Made by a program: the position numbers and the translations under genes
The notes under the pieces: model-generated
The model's input: the letters and a program-made list of their open reading frames with translations, nothing else
Told to the model about the DNA's origin: nothing
Database searches by the model: none
Source: Methylomonas sp.
GTDB taxonomy: Bacteria; Pseudomonadota; Gammaproteobacteria; Methylococcales; Methylomonadaceae
DNA length: 37,435 nucleotides
Reading direction: 5' to 3'
Assembly (NCBI RefSeq): GCF_023228165.1
Contig: NZ_JALOBS010000039.1
Coordinates: forward strand, 4,273 to 41,707
Shown: piece by piece, positions 26,411 to 35,197 of the stretch
How the letters are laid out: each line of letters begins with the position of its first letter
How positions within the stretch are numbered: the first letter of the stretch is position 1

Positions 26411-27777
26411 CAGGCTGTTGAATTTATCTCCGCTGGAAGCCGCATTGGTTCGTTGAACTAAAGGTGGGGGAAAATTCATAAGGTATTGTTCTGTATGATA
26501 AAATTGTTCTAACTTTTATATATTGCATTGATGCTATGCGCGGCGCCGACATCACACAAGAAGAACTATTCAGCTACCGAACCCTGGAAGAACGGATTCC
26601 GAAAATGCATCCGCTCCGCAAACTGCGCAAAGTGGTCGATCTGTTGCTCGCTACACTGAACGACGAGTTCGACGCGCTGTACGCCCGCTGCGGTAGGGAT
26701 TCCATCCCACCGGAGCGCCTGCTGCGCGCCAGTTTGTTGCAAGTGTTGTTTTCCATCCGCTCAGAGCGGCAGTTGGTGGAGCTATCGACTTCAATTTGCT
26801 ATACCGCTGGTTCGTTGGTTTGACCATGGATGACGAGGTTTGGGATCACTCCAGCTTCAGTGCCAACCGTGACCGCTTGCTGAATGAGCGCATCAGCCGC
26901 ATGTTTTTCGAATCCGTGCTGGCCTTGGCGGAGTGGAAGAACCTGATTTCCGACGAACATTTCTCGGTCGATGGTACGCTGATTCAGGCCTGGGCCTCGC
27001 ATAAAAGCTTCGTCAAAAAAGACGCCTCGACCCCACCGCCGGAAGACGGTGGCCGTAATCCAACCGTCAACTTCAAAGGTGAGAAACGCAGTAACGACAC
27101 CCACGCCTCGACCACCGATCCCGATGCGCGGCTGTACAAAAAGAGCGAGGGCGATAAATCGCAGCTGGCTTTCCTTGGCCATGCCTTGATGGAAAACCGC
27201 AATGGCTTGGTCGTCGATGTCGAAGTTACCCAGGCCACGGGTACGGCGGAACGCGAAGCGGCCGAAACCATGATCAAGCGCACAATCCATAAACCGGGCG
27301 CAACCCTGGGTGCCGACAAGAATTATGACACCAAAGACTTCGTGGCTAAGCTACGCCAGCGCAAGGTAACCCCGCACGTCGCGAGCAAAGAAAAAGGCTC
27401 AGCCATTGACGGCCGCACAACCCGACACGACGGTTACCGCAAAAGCCTTAAAATCCGTAAGCGGATCGAAGAGGTCTTCGGTTGGGCCAAAACCGTCGGC
27501 CCGCTCAGGCAAACCAAGTTCCGTGGCTTGAAGAAGGTCGCCGCACAAACGATTTTTACCTTTGCCGCCTATAACCTGACGCGGATGGGCGCCATTTTCG
27601 GCTGGCGTTACAGTACCGCTTAGGCGGCCGTGCGCCTGGAATCCGCCAAAAGGCGGAATTTATCCACCTTCGGGGCAAATAAAACCGGATTTTGAGGCCT
27701 AATCAGGCTTCCAGACCGCTCGGCGCTTAAAAAATGGCGCTGAAACCGAAGGTATATCGGCAAATTTCAACAGCCTG
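26411..27777 (+). mobile_element. IS5-family insertion sequence with exact ends
   Basis: Terminal inverted repeats CAGGCTGTTGAA at 26411-26422 and TTCAACAGCCTG at 27766-27777 bound a 1367-bp element. TTAG is duplicated on both sides (26407-26410 and 27778-27781), a 4-bp YTAR target as used by the IS5 subgroup. It carries one transposase gene, interrupted by a frameshift. The right copy of the target is also the tip of the decayed element that follows. Confidence 0.92.
26536..27623 (+). pseudogene. IS5 transposase, single-base frameshift
   Basis: The first frame (26536-26823) encodes the DUF772 N-terminal domain (MHPLRKLRKVVDLLLATLNDEF). The second (to 27623) has the DDE domain: DGTLIQAWASHKS, GADKNYDTKDF and RIEEVFGWAKTVG. 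The frames join if one base is restored near 26781, where GTGGAGCTATCGAC would read GTGGAGGCTATCGAC and give the normal VEAIDFNLLYRWFVGL. No slippery run is visible there, so this is more probably a mutation (or sequencing error) than programmed frameshifting. If the shift is real the copy cannot make full transposase. Confidence 0.85.
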
Positions 27778-28623
27778 TTAGGGAGTGTTGCCATTTTGTA
27801 ATAATCCCTTGAAAGTCGATTGGTTTGCTCCATATAGATTGATTTTTTTCAGTCAAGAGAAGCATAGGTTATGCCCAGACACATGTTTATGGATGAATTC
27901 TGGGCTAGATTAAAGGCCATTCTGTTAAGCTTTAGCAATTACGTAAGCAAACGGCAGAAGGGATCTTTTATCATATGTGGGCAGGATATCCTTGGCGAGA
28001 TTTACCCGCATTTTTTGGAAAATGGGATGCGACCTACAACGATTAATGCTTGGCCGCTCCAAAAAAAGCTGATAGCTATCTTTCGAGCGCTAGTACTTAA
28101 ATCCGATTGGGAGTGGCTATTTATCGCTGGGAGTATTTTGAAAGCGCATCAACATAGTAGTGGTGCAGCCAACGAACAGGAAACAGCGATCGGTAAATCA
28201 GTGGCGGGCAACATCACAAAATCCATATAGCTGTTAATGCATGCGGCCTTCCTATTGATTTTTCGGTAACGGGTGGTGAAGTCCATGATTGCAAAGAAGC
28301 ACCGGAACTGATCGCCAAACTACCCTTAGCTGACTACATGGTCGCTGACAAAGGATATGACAGCAAGCCCATAAGACTTCAAATTCGAGAGAAAGGGAGT
28401 GAGGCCATGACTCCAAGAAAACAGAACTCTACAGTCGGTAACGATGATATGGATAGGAACCTCTACATATATCGCCATTTCGTCGAGAATTTGTTTGCCG
28501 GATTGAATCATTTCAGAGCCATTGCAACTCGCTATGGCAAACTGAAACGAAACTTTGAAGACGTCATCGCATTGGCCTGCGCATTTTTATGGTTACCTAA
28601 GTAAAGCGGCAACAGCCCCCTAA
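27778..28623 (+). mobile_element. Decayed second IS5-type (IS1031-like) element
   Basis: Imperfect ends TTAGGGAGTGTTGCC at 27778 and GGCAACAGCCCCCTAA at 28608-28623 bound about 846 bp, a normal size for the group. The transposase inside is broken. The intact-ended IS5 element sits exactly at its left tip, using the terminal TTAG as target. Confidence 0.75.
27871..28604 (+). pseudogene. Broken IS5-type transposase
   Basis: The protein can be followed through at least three frameshifts. It starts MPRHMFMDEFWARLKAILL, changes frame near 27940 to RKQTAEGIFYHMWAGYPWRD, returns near 28050 for KKLIAIFRALVLKSDWEWLF and AHQHSSGAANEQETAIGKSV, and changes again near 28220, after which HIAVNACGLPIDFSVTGGEV, ADKGYDSKPIRLQIREKGSE and RHFVENLFAGLNHFRAIATR follow. 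It is clearly inactive and older than the neighbouring IS5. Confidence 0.85.
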
Positions 28624-28765
28624 TAAACTTTTTCTATATGAGCACAAGTAATTTCAATTTCGCAACAAGCTGAATTAATCACCTCTTGTTATTGTGTGAG
28701 GGACTTGTTCGGGAAATAATCGGGTAGACAAAATTTATAGTTGTCCAAGAAAGGAAATATTATTC

Positions 28766-29197
28766 ATGTTAAATCCAACAACAAAACAATTAATTCACTA
28801 CCTACTGATTAATGGTAGGCACCCGTTGTGGTTACCTGAAATTGACTTAAAAGAGGCTTTTTTGGTTGAAGCTGACCTGAGCGGCGCAAATCTACGAAGT
28901 GCGCGTTTATCATCCGCTAACCTATCCCAAGCGAACCTGACAGGAGCTAACTTGGCTATTGCAGACCTAGATAAAACTATTCTCAAACAGGCAAATATGA
29001 AGCAAGCAATTCTTGAAGGAGCATCTTTGGTCGGCGCCGATCTTGAGAAAGCTGATATGTCCGAGGCTCGATTCCATCGAGCGAATTTGAAAGGCGCTGT
29101 GCTTACCGGTGCAACTATCACGGATGCAAGGTTCGATATGGAAACTTTATGGCCTGATGGATTTGATCCAATCGCGGCAGGCGCGGTAAAAGAATGA
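28766..29197 (+). CDS. Pentapeptide-repeat protein, short form
   Basis: 143 residues. A capping motif LIHYLLINGRHPLWLPEIDLKEA (residues 9-31) is followed by about 18 pentapeptide units of the A(D/N)Lxx type (for example ADLSGANLRSARLSSANLSQ), which fold into a right-handed quadrilateral beta helix. The tail LWPDGFDPIAAGAV is shared with the larger protein next to it. AGGAA lies about 10 bp before the ATG. Some proteins of this class mimic DNA and bind gyrase (Qnr, MfpA); nothing here proves that. It is 52 bp upstream of its larger paralogue and probably in the same operon. Confidence 0.88.
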   Translation: MLNPTTKQLIHYLLINGRHPLWLPEIDLKEAFLVEADLSGANLRSARLSSANLSQANLTGANLAIADLDKTILKQANMKQAILEGASLVGADLEKADMSEARFHRANLKGAVLTGATITDARFDMETLWPDGFDPIAAGAVKE

Positions 29198-29249
29198 TCA
29201 TAGTCATAAGTAGACGATCATCGTTGATCCCCAACATCTGGATGTGAAC

Positions 29250-31070
29250 ATGAGCGATTTAACAAAAGAACAAATTTATTTCCTCATCAATGGCAGCCAA
29301 CCATTATGGCTTCCAGATATCGATCTGGATGAGGCTCAAATTCGCAATGCAAATCTTCGCGGCGCGAATTTCTCTGATGCGAAACTTACAAATACCAGAC
29401 TGTATCAATCTGACCTCTCCGAGTCCAATCTATTTCAATCAGACTTGAGTGGTTCAAATCTAAGTAATTGCATACTAAATTCTGCGGACCTCAGAAAAGC
29501 GAATCTTTCTAATATAAGAGGTGAGCCAATATTCGCCGATGACTCTCTTCTTGAAGATGCCACAATACAACGTTCCCAGCTTCAAAAATCCAGTTTCCGC
29601 AACGCCAACTTCACCGGGGCGGACCTTACGGAGTCTTTGCTAGTTGATGCGGATCTCCGAGGAGCCTATTTTGAATCAGCAAACCTAACTGGATGTAACC
29701 TGCAAGGAGCCAACCTTGCATACGCGGATTTAAAAAATGCGGATCTTACCGGTGCGAACTTTCAGGGTGCTAGACTTGAATTTGTTCGGCTCCAAGGTGC
29801 CACAATCAGTGAATCCACCATAATTGACGACAAGACTAAGTTTATCCATCGTCTAGCAAACAATGGCGGAGTTGGTCTGGATCTTCGGGAGTCCGACCTT
29901 TCGCGAGCCAACCTCCAAGGAGTGGACTTCAGTCAAGCCGATCTTTCCAAAGCAAATCTTCAAACAGCGCGACTTCGTCAGGCCATTCTGGCTGGTGCCG
30001 ATCTTCGACAATCGGACTTAAGGTTTGCCGATCTCAACGACGCGGACATTGATGACGCCACACAGATTGCTGACAAGTGGCGCTTGGTTCACTCCGTCCT
30101 CACCAGAGGCGCTGAAAATCAAGATTATCAGGGGGCTGATTTTAGTGAGGCTGATCTCACGGAGGCACGTTTCAAAGGAGCGAACTTAAGTAATGCACGG
30201 TTTACCAGTGCTATACTTACAAGAGCAGACCTATCGGATGCCAACTTGACAGGCGCCAACCTAGATCTTGCCGACTTGCATGACGTGAGTGTGAGCGAAT
30301 CGACAATAATGGACGACAAACCTAAACTTGTCTGGCAAATCATAAACCAACCGGGGGTTGCACGAAATCTACGGCAAACGGATCTGCAATCCTCTAATCT
30401 TCGAGAAATTGATTTTTCCCATGCCGATCTTCAAGGAACACGCCTAAACAATTCCATTCTAGAAAATGCAATCCTGATTGAGTCGAATTTGAGAGGTGCT
30501 CACCTCGATTCTGTGAATTTGCGTGATGCAAATCTACGCCATGCCGATCTTAGTCAATCCCACCTTAAGGCTGCTGATTTGACCCGAGCGTCACTGTCCA
30601 GCACATTGTTGGAGGGAGCTGACTTGACTCGATCTGTGTTGAACGAATCGAACTTTCACAAAGCACTGCTGAATGCCGCTAATCTTTCAAATATAGAATT
30701 GAAAGATGCACGACTTTATAGCGTTCGTATGGTGAGATCTGTCTTGACAGCAGCAAATGTGTCCAACTCGAACTTTCAGAATGTTAACTTAGAACAGGCG
30801 GACCTAAGTGGATTGGTTGCTGTCGATACTCTTTTTAAAGGGAGTAACATGAGCAATGCTAAGATGGGAGAAGCCAATCTTGAACGAGCCGATTTTACAT
30901 CCGCAAATCTGCGTGACGTAGACTTAAGTGGAGCCCGACTGCATGGAGCCAATCTGAAGAGATGCCGGAATCTTATGTCAACCAATCTTCAGAATGCGAA
31001 ATACAATGCGGATACGAAATGGCCGGATGGGTTCGACCCTATTTCTGCTGGCGCAATACTTGAGACATGA
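29250..31070 (+). CDS. Large pentapeptide-repeat protein
   Basis: 606 residues from the ATG at 29250 (a GTG two codons earlier is possible; GGA lies 8 bp before the ATG). The cap IYFLINGSQPLWLPDIDLDEA matches the short neighbour. The beta-helix is divided by three similar linkers: DDKTKFIHRLANNGGVGLDL, ATQIADKWRLVHSVLTRGAE and DDKPKLVWQIINQPGVARNL (near residues 193, 273 and 355). Each is followed by a new run of A(D/N)Lxx repeats, so the protein arose by block duplication. The tail TKWPDGFDPISAGAIL is again shared. Cytoplasmic; function unknown, possibly DNA-mimic or protein scaffold. Confidence 0.9.
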   Translation: MSDLTKEQIYFLINGSQPLWLPDIDLDEAQIRNANLRGANFSDAKLTNTRLYQSDLSESNLFQSDLSGSNLSNCILNSADLRKANLSNIRGEPIFADDSLLEDATIQRSQLQKSSFRNANFTGADLTESLLVDADLRGAYFESANLTGCNLQGANLAYADLKNADLTGANFQGARLEFVRLQGATISESTIIDDKTKFIHRLANNGGVGLDLRESDLSRANLQGVDFSQADLSKANLQTARLRQAILAGADLRQSDLRFADLNDADIDDATQIADKWRLVHSVLTRGAENQDYQGADFSEADLTEARFKGANLSNARFTSAILTRADLSDANLTGANLDLADLHDVSVSESTIMDDKPKLVWQIINQPGVARNLRQTDLQSSNLREIDFSHADLQGTRLNNSILENAILIESNLRGAHLDSVNLRDANLRHADLSQSHLKAADLTRASLSSTLLEGADLTRSVLNESNFHKALLNAANLSNIELKDARLYSVRMVRSVLTAANVSNSNFQNVNLEQADLSGLVAVDTLFKGSNMSNAKMGEANLERADFTSANLRDVDLSGARLHGANLKRCRNLMSTNLQNAKYNADTKWPDGFDPISAGAILET

Positions 31071-31763
31071 TCGAACAACGTTGTCTGAAGCGCTGAGTGC
31101 ACTACAAACATACGCCTTTGATATCTAACTCAAGAAATAAAGCTAACGCGGATTCAACTCTGATGTGCATATTATTTAAACAGCGGTGGCAGCTCTGTAA
31201 TTTTGCATTAAAGTATGACGACTTTCTGCTTGTAGAATATCTCTTAGTGCATGTGCAAGAGGATACGCAAAATATGCTGCAGAAAATGGCTTCAAATAGA
31301 ACTGTCTGAGGACAATCGGCCTAGATTTAACACTGAAATGCGTTTTTTGAGAGAGATTTCTATTGAATACGATGACTAGAGATTTTTCTACGACCTCATT
31401 ATTAATGAGCAATTATGGATATAAACCAGTCATTCCAATAGTCCCGGCCAACGTCAACTTTTGGCCGGCGCGGGCCGATGAAGACTCAAAGTTCCCTTCC
31501 GAAAAGCTGACATTCGTTGAGGTTAGGGAATGAAAATTTCGCTGGCATCGTAAACGGCCGGTTGTGGCCGTTTGGGGAAGCCATCCAATGACTGTTTTTA
31601 GACCTCCAATTCCCAGAGGCCCAGGGGCTGGCTAATTTGGAGCTTTTGGAGAAACGCGATAGGTAAAATCAGTTGCGTTAACGTTGTGACCTCAGTCCGA
31701 TAATACAACCTGTAAGGCATGGCGCGCAATTCTCTCTCTAAAGCTGCTGCATTATAGAATTGC
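31071..31763. other. Long intergenic stretch
   Basis: No supported gene. A hairpin with 8-bp arms AAACGGCC/GGCCGTTT (31552-31559 with 31566-31573) lacks a T-run. A 70-codon plus frame at 31097 has no ribosome site or family resemblance and is not called. Confidence 0.4.
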
Positions 31764-31795
31764 TGGGTAAAATCTGGGTAAAATCTGGGTAAATC
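31764..31795 (+). repeat. Three tandem 11-bp repeats beside the attachment core
   Basis: TGGGTAAAATC at 31764-31774 and 31775-31785, then TGGGTAAATC at 31786-31795. They lie about 95 bp from the tRNA core and could be arm-type integrase binding sites. Confidence 0.7.
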
Positions 31796-31889
31796 ATATA
31801 AACTCGAATGAGCACAAATAGGCTTTGCAACGTGAGAGCTATTTGTTAAAAGTTATTAAAAATCAACAAGATAAATTTTGAAGACAGCT

Positions 31890-31934
31890 CTTTTAATGCG
31901 ATGGTCGTGCGTTCGAATCGCACACGACCCACCA
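31890..31934 (+). other. 3' fragment of tRNA-Lys(UUU): attachment (att) core
   Basis: The sequence starts in the anticodon loop (CTTTTAA), continues with the 3' anticodon stem, variable loop TGGTC, T-arm GTGCG-TTCGAAT-CGCAC, acceptor strand ACGACCC, discriminator A and CCA. It matches the 3' half of gammaproteobacterial tRNA-Lys. The bases before it cannot form the 5' half, so this is not a working tRNA but the conserved identity block left or carried by an element that integrates at this tRNA. The integrase gene ends 16 bp away. Confidence 0.9.
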
Positions 31935-31950
31935 TCAAATGATGTATAAA

Positions 31951-33099
31951 TCAAGCAGTTAGCTTTAGCGGGCGACTGCTTTTTTTTCGTATCAAAGTTA
32001 GTGCGGGACTTTTGCGGGAGTCCCCTCCTGCAATCAATTCCACCGCATCGATCAGTTCTTCAAGCTCCACACTCGAATAATGCGTCGTAATGTCACCATT
32101 CGTGTGATGCAGCAAAGCTTTCCTTGTCTCTAATGGAACTCCAGCAGCTCTTAGTCTACGACCAAAGGTGTGCTTCAAGTTGTGCGGCCCCATTTTGTAA
32201 CTGCCATCAGTAGGCAACCCCGCTTTCTTCCATGCATTTTTCCATCCCGTGTTGTGCATGCGATAAATCCGATGATCTTCATATGCAAACACATAGACAG
32301 AATGCTTGCCTCGCTGCTTCTCGATCACTTCGCGAGCAATACGGTTTAAGACGACAATCTGATCTTCTTTGTTTTTCTCCCCCGGCCAAACACCATCGTC
32401 ATAGACAGCTTTACGACCCGGTATGACAAAAACACTGGTTTCCAGTTCGGGAACCTTGACTTCCCATTCCCAACGTAACCAGCAAACGCTTTGCTCTCTT
32501 AATCCTGTGTTGACCTTAAACATGGCCATGGATTGCAGATGCTCAGGCAGCAAGCTGAAAAATCGCGCTTGCTCAGTCCAGTTCAAAGGGTAAGGCTCAG
32601 AAGAGTCTTCCCATTTCGGCATTTCCAACAAAGGCGCCGTTTCTAGCCAAGACTTGTTATTGTCGTCTCGCCAAACCCGTGCTGCCAATGTCAAAATTCG
32701 CCGAACGATGGCCAATTCTCGTGCCACTGTCGAGCTCTTGATACCCTGCTTACGTCGATGATTGATGTAATGCTGAAGCGTGCCCATATGCACATTTTCG
32801 ATCAGCAAGTCACCGATAAACGGGTCCAAGTTTTTTAAACAGTCTGCATCGCGAGCAATACTGCGTTTATTGGTTTCCGTCAAAAACTTCGTAGCCGCTT
32901 GTCGAAACGTGCGTTGCGGCCTTACTCCGAATACTTGTTGTTCACGAATCGCGACCAGCTTTCGCATCAAGATTTGTTCCGCTTCTTCCCTGTCGCTTGT
33001 TTTACAGCTTTCGCAAAGTCGGCCATATCCTTTGATTTGTTTATCAATATGCCAGACTCCTTGGCGTTCATAGAGTCCTGAGGTGTTTTTACGTCCCAT
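31951..33099 (-). CDS. int: Tyrosine integrase of the tRNA-Lys-targeting element
   Basis: 382 residues from the ATG at 33099, chosen for AGGAG 8 bp upstream; the frame is open 19 codons further. An arm-type N terminus (MGRKNTSGLYERQGVWHIDKQIKG) and a SAM-like core domain (about 60-150) precede the catalytic domain: R201 (NTGLREQ), H306-N-L-K309 (box II with Lys where most have Arg), H331/H332 (LLHHTNG) and Y341 (THYSS). HxLKHTFGRRLRAAGV is a recognised variant in this subfamily, so the enzyme is probably active. The gene ends next to the tRNA-Lys fragment, the usual int/att arrangement. The excisionase-like gene overlaps its 5' end by 133 bp. Confidence 0.93.
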   Translation of the reverse strand: MGRKNTSGLYERQGVWHIDKQIKGYGRLCESCKTSDREEAEQILMRKLVAIREQQVFGVRPQRTFRQAATKFLTETNKRSIARDADCLKNLDPFIGDLLIENVHMGTLQHYINHRRKQGIKSSTVARELAIVRRILTLAARVWRDDNNKSWLETAPLLEMPKWEDSSEPYPLNWTEQARFFSLLPEHLQSMAMFKVNTGLREQSVCWLRWEWEVKVPELETSVFVIPGRKAVYDDGVWPGEKNKEDQIVVLNRIAREVIEKQRGKHSVYVFAYEDHRIYRMHNTGWKNAWKKAGLPTDGSYKMGPHNLKHTFGRRLRAAGVPLETRKALLHHTNGDITTHYSSVELEELIDAVELIAGGDSRKSPALTLIRKKSSRPLKLTA

Positions 33100-33338
33100 G
33101 GTTTTTCTCCTTTGGTTGCGGGACGTCCGTTGCGTTGTATATAGTAATCGACCCATAGATCGAGTTCTAGTCTGTCAAACGCTATACCTTGATCACCAAT
33201 AGGTATTTCAGTCAGTTCTGGCCGAACCATTTGATTGAAGCGATTTTTATCCATCCCCAAATAGAAAGGGGCATCGCGCAATCGAATGAGCCTCGGCAAT
33301 AGCTGATTCTGTGATGGTGATAAGGTTTGGGTTGCCAC
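32967..33338 (-). CDS. Excisionase-like / AlpA-type small DNA-binding protein
   Basis: 123 residues from a GTG at 33338. The N-terminal half LPRLIRLRDAPFYLGMDKNRFNQMVRPELTEIPIGDQGIAFDRLELDLWVDYYIQRNGRPA (about residues 14-74) looks like a winged-helix of the excisionase/AlpA kind; the same sequence type is found upstream of related integrases. The C-terminal 44 residues overlap the int start in another frame, so expression of the two is coupled. It may direct excision or control int. The 12-bp inverted repeat across its start codon suggests autoregulation. Confidence 0.75.
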   Translation of the reverse strand: MATQTLSPSQNQLLPRLIRLRDAPFYLGMDKNRFNQMVRPELTEIPIGDQGIAFDRLELDLWVDYYIQRNGRPATKGEKPWDVKTPQDSMNAKESGILINKSKDMADFAKAVKQATGKKRNKS

Positions 33339-33400
33339 AACACTGCTTCATAGAGTTGTTAATCATCATTTCCACCGAAGAAAAGTTTCAGTGTTGTGGC
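33334..33400. promoter_or_regulatory. 12-bp inverted repeat around the start of the excisionase-like gene
   Basis: GCCACAACACTG (33334-33345) and CAGTGTTGTGGC (33389-33400) are perfect inverse copies 43 bp apart. One arm covers the GTG start codon at 33336-33338. The spacing suits two operator half-sites for a looping or autoregulatory protein. Confidence 0.6.
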
Positions 33401-33492
33401 TATGTTGGCTTTTGTTAAGGATTAAATTAAGTTCCTTTTAAACCGGCCCGACCGATTTAGTTGACAATCACAGAAACTTATGCTGTTCCTTG

Positions 33493-34458
33493 TCATTTTT
33501 GAGTTGACTGCAGTATTTGGCGTTTTCCGCTTTGCGACAATGAAATTGAGTCGTTTTCCTTAAGCAAAGAGAGATAACCGCCATCAATATATGCCAATGC
33601 GAATTTCTTTAGTTTTTGAATATTTGTCTTGAGAGAGTCTATTTTATAACTAATTAAATCATACTGAGTCCGTTTGATGTTTTTAGGCGTGCTTAGCAAA
33701 TCCTCGGGACAATTTGGCGCCCAACCAAGTGAAGAAAAGCTTTCAGCGAAAACATAACATATTACCTCATTCCATTTAGCATTGTTGAGTTGAGCGTCAT
33801 AGACCCTGAGACAATTGATCATTGTTTCACGCTCCCTAGCATCCTCGTTTATAACCCCAATTTTTGATATGAGCTTGGCATGTCTATTTTCCATTTCTTG
33901 ATGAAGAATCGCTAACTGCTTTTCGATATTCTGTAACAAACTTAGTTTTACGTAAACATTTCCAGTTCCATAGTTTATGATTGTTCTATCAATATTTCTT
34001 CCAAAGTCAATAAAAACTGGGTATTTTTTACTTGAAAGTTCAAATCCAGGGCTAACTTTATTTGTGTAATTATATTTTGATGTTTTGCTATGCTGCCTTA
34101 AGTCATAAAATGAAGTAAATTCATTCCGTTTTGAAAAATACTTATTCGAAATATGTCTTAAAATAGGATGATCTTCTTTTTCAATTCTTTCAAGGTAATC
34201 TGCGTATGACTCGCTTTCTATCGTTGGCGGATGGGCGTCATAATATTTAAAAAAATATCCTTTTTCTTCTTTTCGATCTTCTGGGATTTTTCTTCCCGGA
34301 AAATCCTTGTATTTTTCATAATCAGATTGATATCCTTTATTTCTACGTAAAAACTCCCAGGCGAACTGAGCCTTTTCTGCATTTTCTAAGTAATTGTATT
34401 CGCAATTATTTTTCCAGTTTAGCAAGGACTTGCAATGTGTGCTATCGTCAGAGTTCAT
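33493..34458 (-). CDS. DUF6499-type N-terminal domain protein, unknown function
   Basis: 321 residues. The N-terminal NWKNNCEYNYLENAEKAQFAWEFLRRNKGYQSDYEKY (about residues 15-50) resembles the short domain found in transcriptional-regulator-like proteins of proteobacterial mobile elements (DUF6499). The remainder is mostly helical with a probable coiled coil at about 170-210 (LSLLQNIEKQLAILHQEMENRHAKLISKIG) and is not recognised. Codon use is strongly AT-rich compared with the int and RadC regions on either side, a sign of separate acquisition. The ribosome site is weak. The name is by N-terminal similarity only. Confidence 0.55.
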   Translation of the reverse strand: MNSDDSTHCKSLLNWKNNCEYNYLENAEKAQFAWEFLRRNKGYQSDYEKYKDFPGRKIPEDRKEEKGYFFKYYDAHPPTIESESYADYLERIEKEDHPILRHISNKYFSKRNEFTSFYDLRQHSKTSKYNYTNKVSPGFELSSKKYPVFIDFGRNIDRTIINYGTGNVYVKLSLLQNIEKQLAILHQEMENRHAKLISKIGVINEDARERETMINCLRVYDAQLNNAKWNEVICYVFAESFSSLGWAPNCPEDLLSTPKNIKRTQYDLISYKIDSLKTNIQKLKKFALAYIDGGYLSLLKENDSISLSQSGKRQILQSTQK

Positions 34459-34766
34459 AATTTTTAAAATAGAAAGTTATTTCCTATGCATTCATTCAGG
34501 GTTATGTAAAAAGCCACCAGGTGGTTATGAAGATAATCTATCGAATCTAACAATGTAATTCCCGCAATTAATTTATAAAATAAAATATACTTGACATAAT
34601 ATAAAAACATGAAAAAATAATAATCGCTACAGCAGATTTGTTTTTACGTTTTTATAGCATTATCTTTTCGAGCGAACTACTGGCTCACCTTTTCTAAATT
34701 AAATATAACGCAAATTCGGCGACTATTCATTTACTCGTCGTGCTTTTCCGTGGGAGCAATTTATTT
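34459..34766. other. AT-rich intergenic region
   Basis: A stretch between divergent genes with many A/T runs and a TTGACA at 34591, without a well-spaced -10 box. It probably contains promoters for both sides; no RNA gene or repeat was seen. Confidence 0.35.
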
Positions 34767-35168
34767 ATGCAAATTCAAGACTCTGGTTATCCTTTGGCAA
34801 TCAGTAAGAAACTGGTGGCCATTCTGCAACATGAGCTAGATAAAAGTGAAGTCGATAGCTCAGCAGGCGTTACCCTCAATTTCCGTGACCCTGATTATAG
34901 TGCGGAAAGCGGTGGCTACCACCCTGTGGAAATCAATATCGATGGGAAGGGCCGTATTCAATACATCACAGACTTTGCCTACTATGGCAGTGGCCCCTTT
35001 GCAGAATTAGATCGCGAAATAGACTTCGATTTTAGCCGCAACGTGTTTCAGCACATGGGGCGCGAATTCCCCATCCAACACGGTGCGTCGTTGTTTCGCA
35101 TCTGGCAATCTAATTTCTGTAGCTATGTTGAACGACAAGTGTTTGAAGTGTCTGTTTCTAGCCACTGA
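34767..35168 (+). CDS. DUF2787 family protein
   Basis: 133 residues from the ATG at 34767 (GGGAG about 10 bp upstream; a GTG at 34740 is in frame). The motif NFRDPDYSAESGGYHPVEI at about residues 38-56, then GRIQYITDFAYYGSGPFAELDREIDFDFS and LFRIWQSNFCSYVERQVFEVSVS are the full DUF2787 signature. The family is common on conjugative elements and genomic islands of gammaproteobacteria beside RadC-like genes; its function is unknown. It begins the right-hand block of plus-strand genes. Confidence 0.88.
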   Translation: MQIQDSGYPLAISKKLVAILQHELDKSEVDSSAGVTLNFRDPDYSAESGGYHPVEINIDGKGRIQYITDFAYYGSGPFAELDREIDFDFSRNVFQHMGREFPIQHGASLFRIWQSNFCSYVERQVFEVSVSSH

Positions 35169-35197
35169 ACTTTATTGGTAGTGCAATTGGGTGTCTC

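Noticed and set aside
26781..26823. Programmed -1 frameshifting in the IS5 transposase
   Set aside because: No A/T slippery heptamer or downstream structure was seen; loss of one G explains the frame change better.
31097..31309. 70-codon plus ORF after the large pentapeptide protein
   Set aside because: GTG start without ribosome site, no family resemblance, in a region of apparently non-coding DNA.
31890..31934. Functional tRNA-Lys gene
   Set aside because: The 5' half including acceptor, D-arm and 5' anticodon stem is absent; bases before 31890 do not pair.
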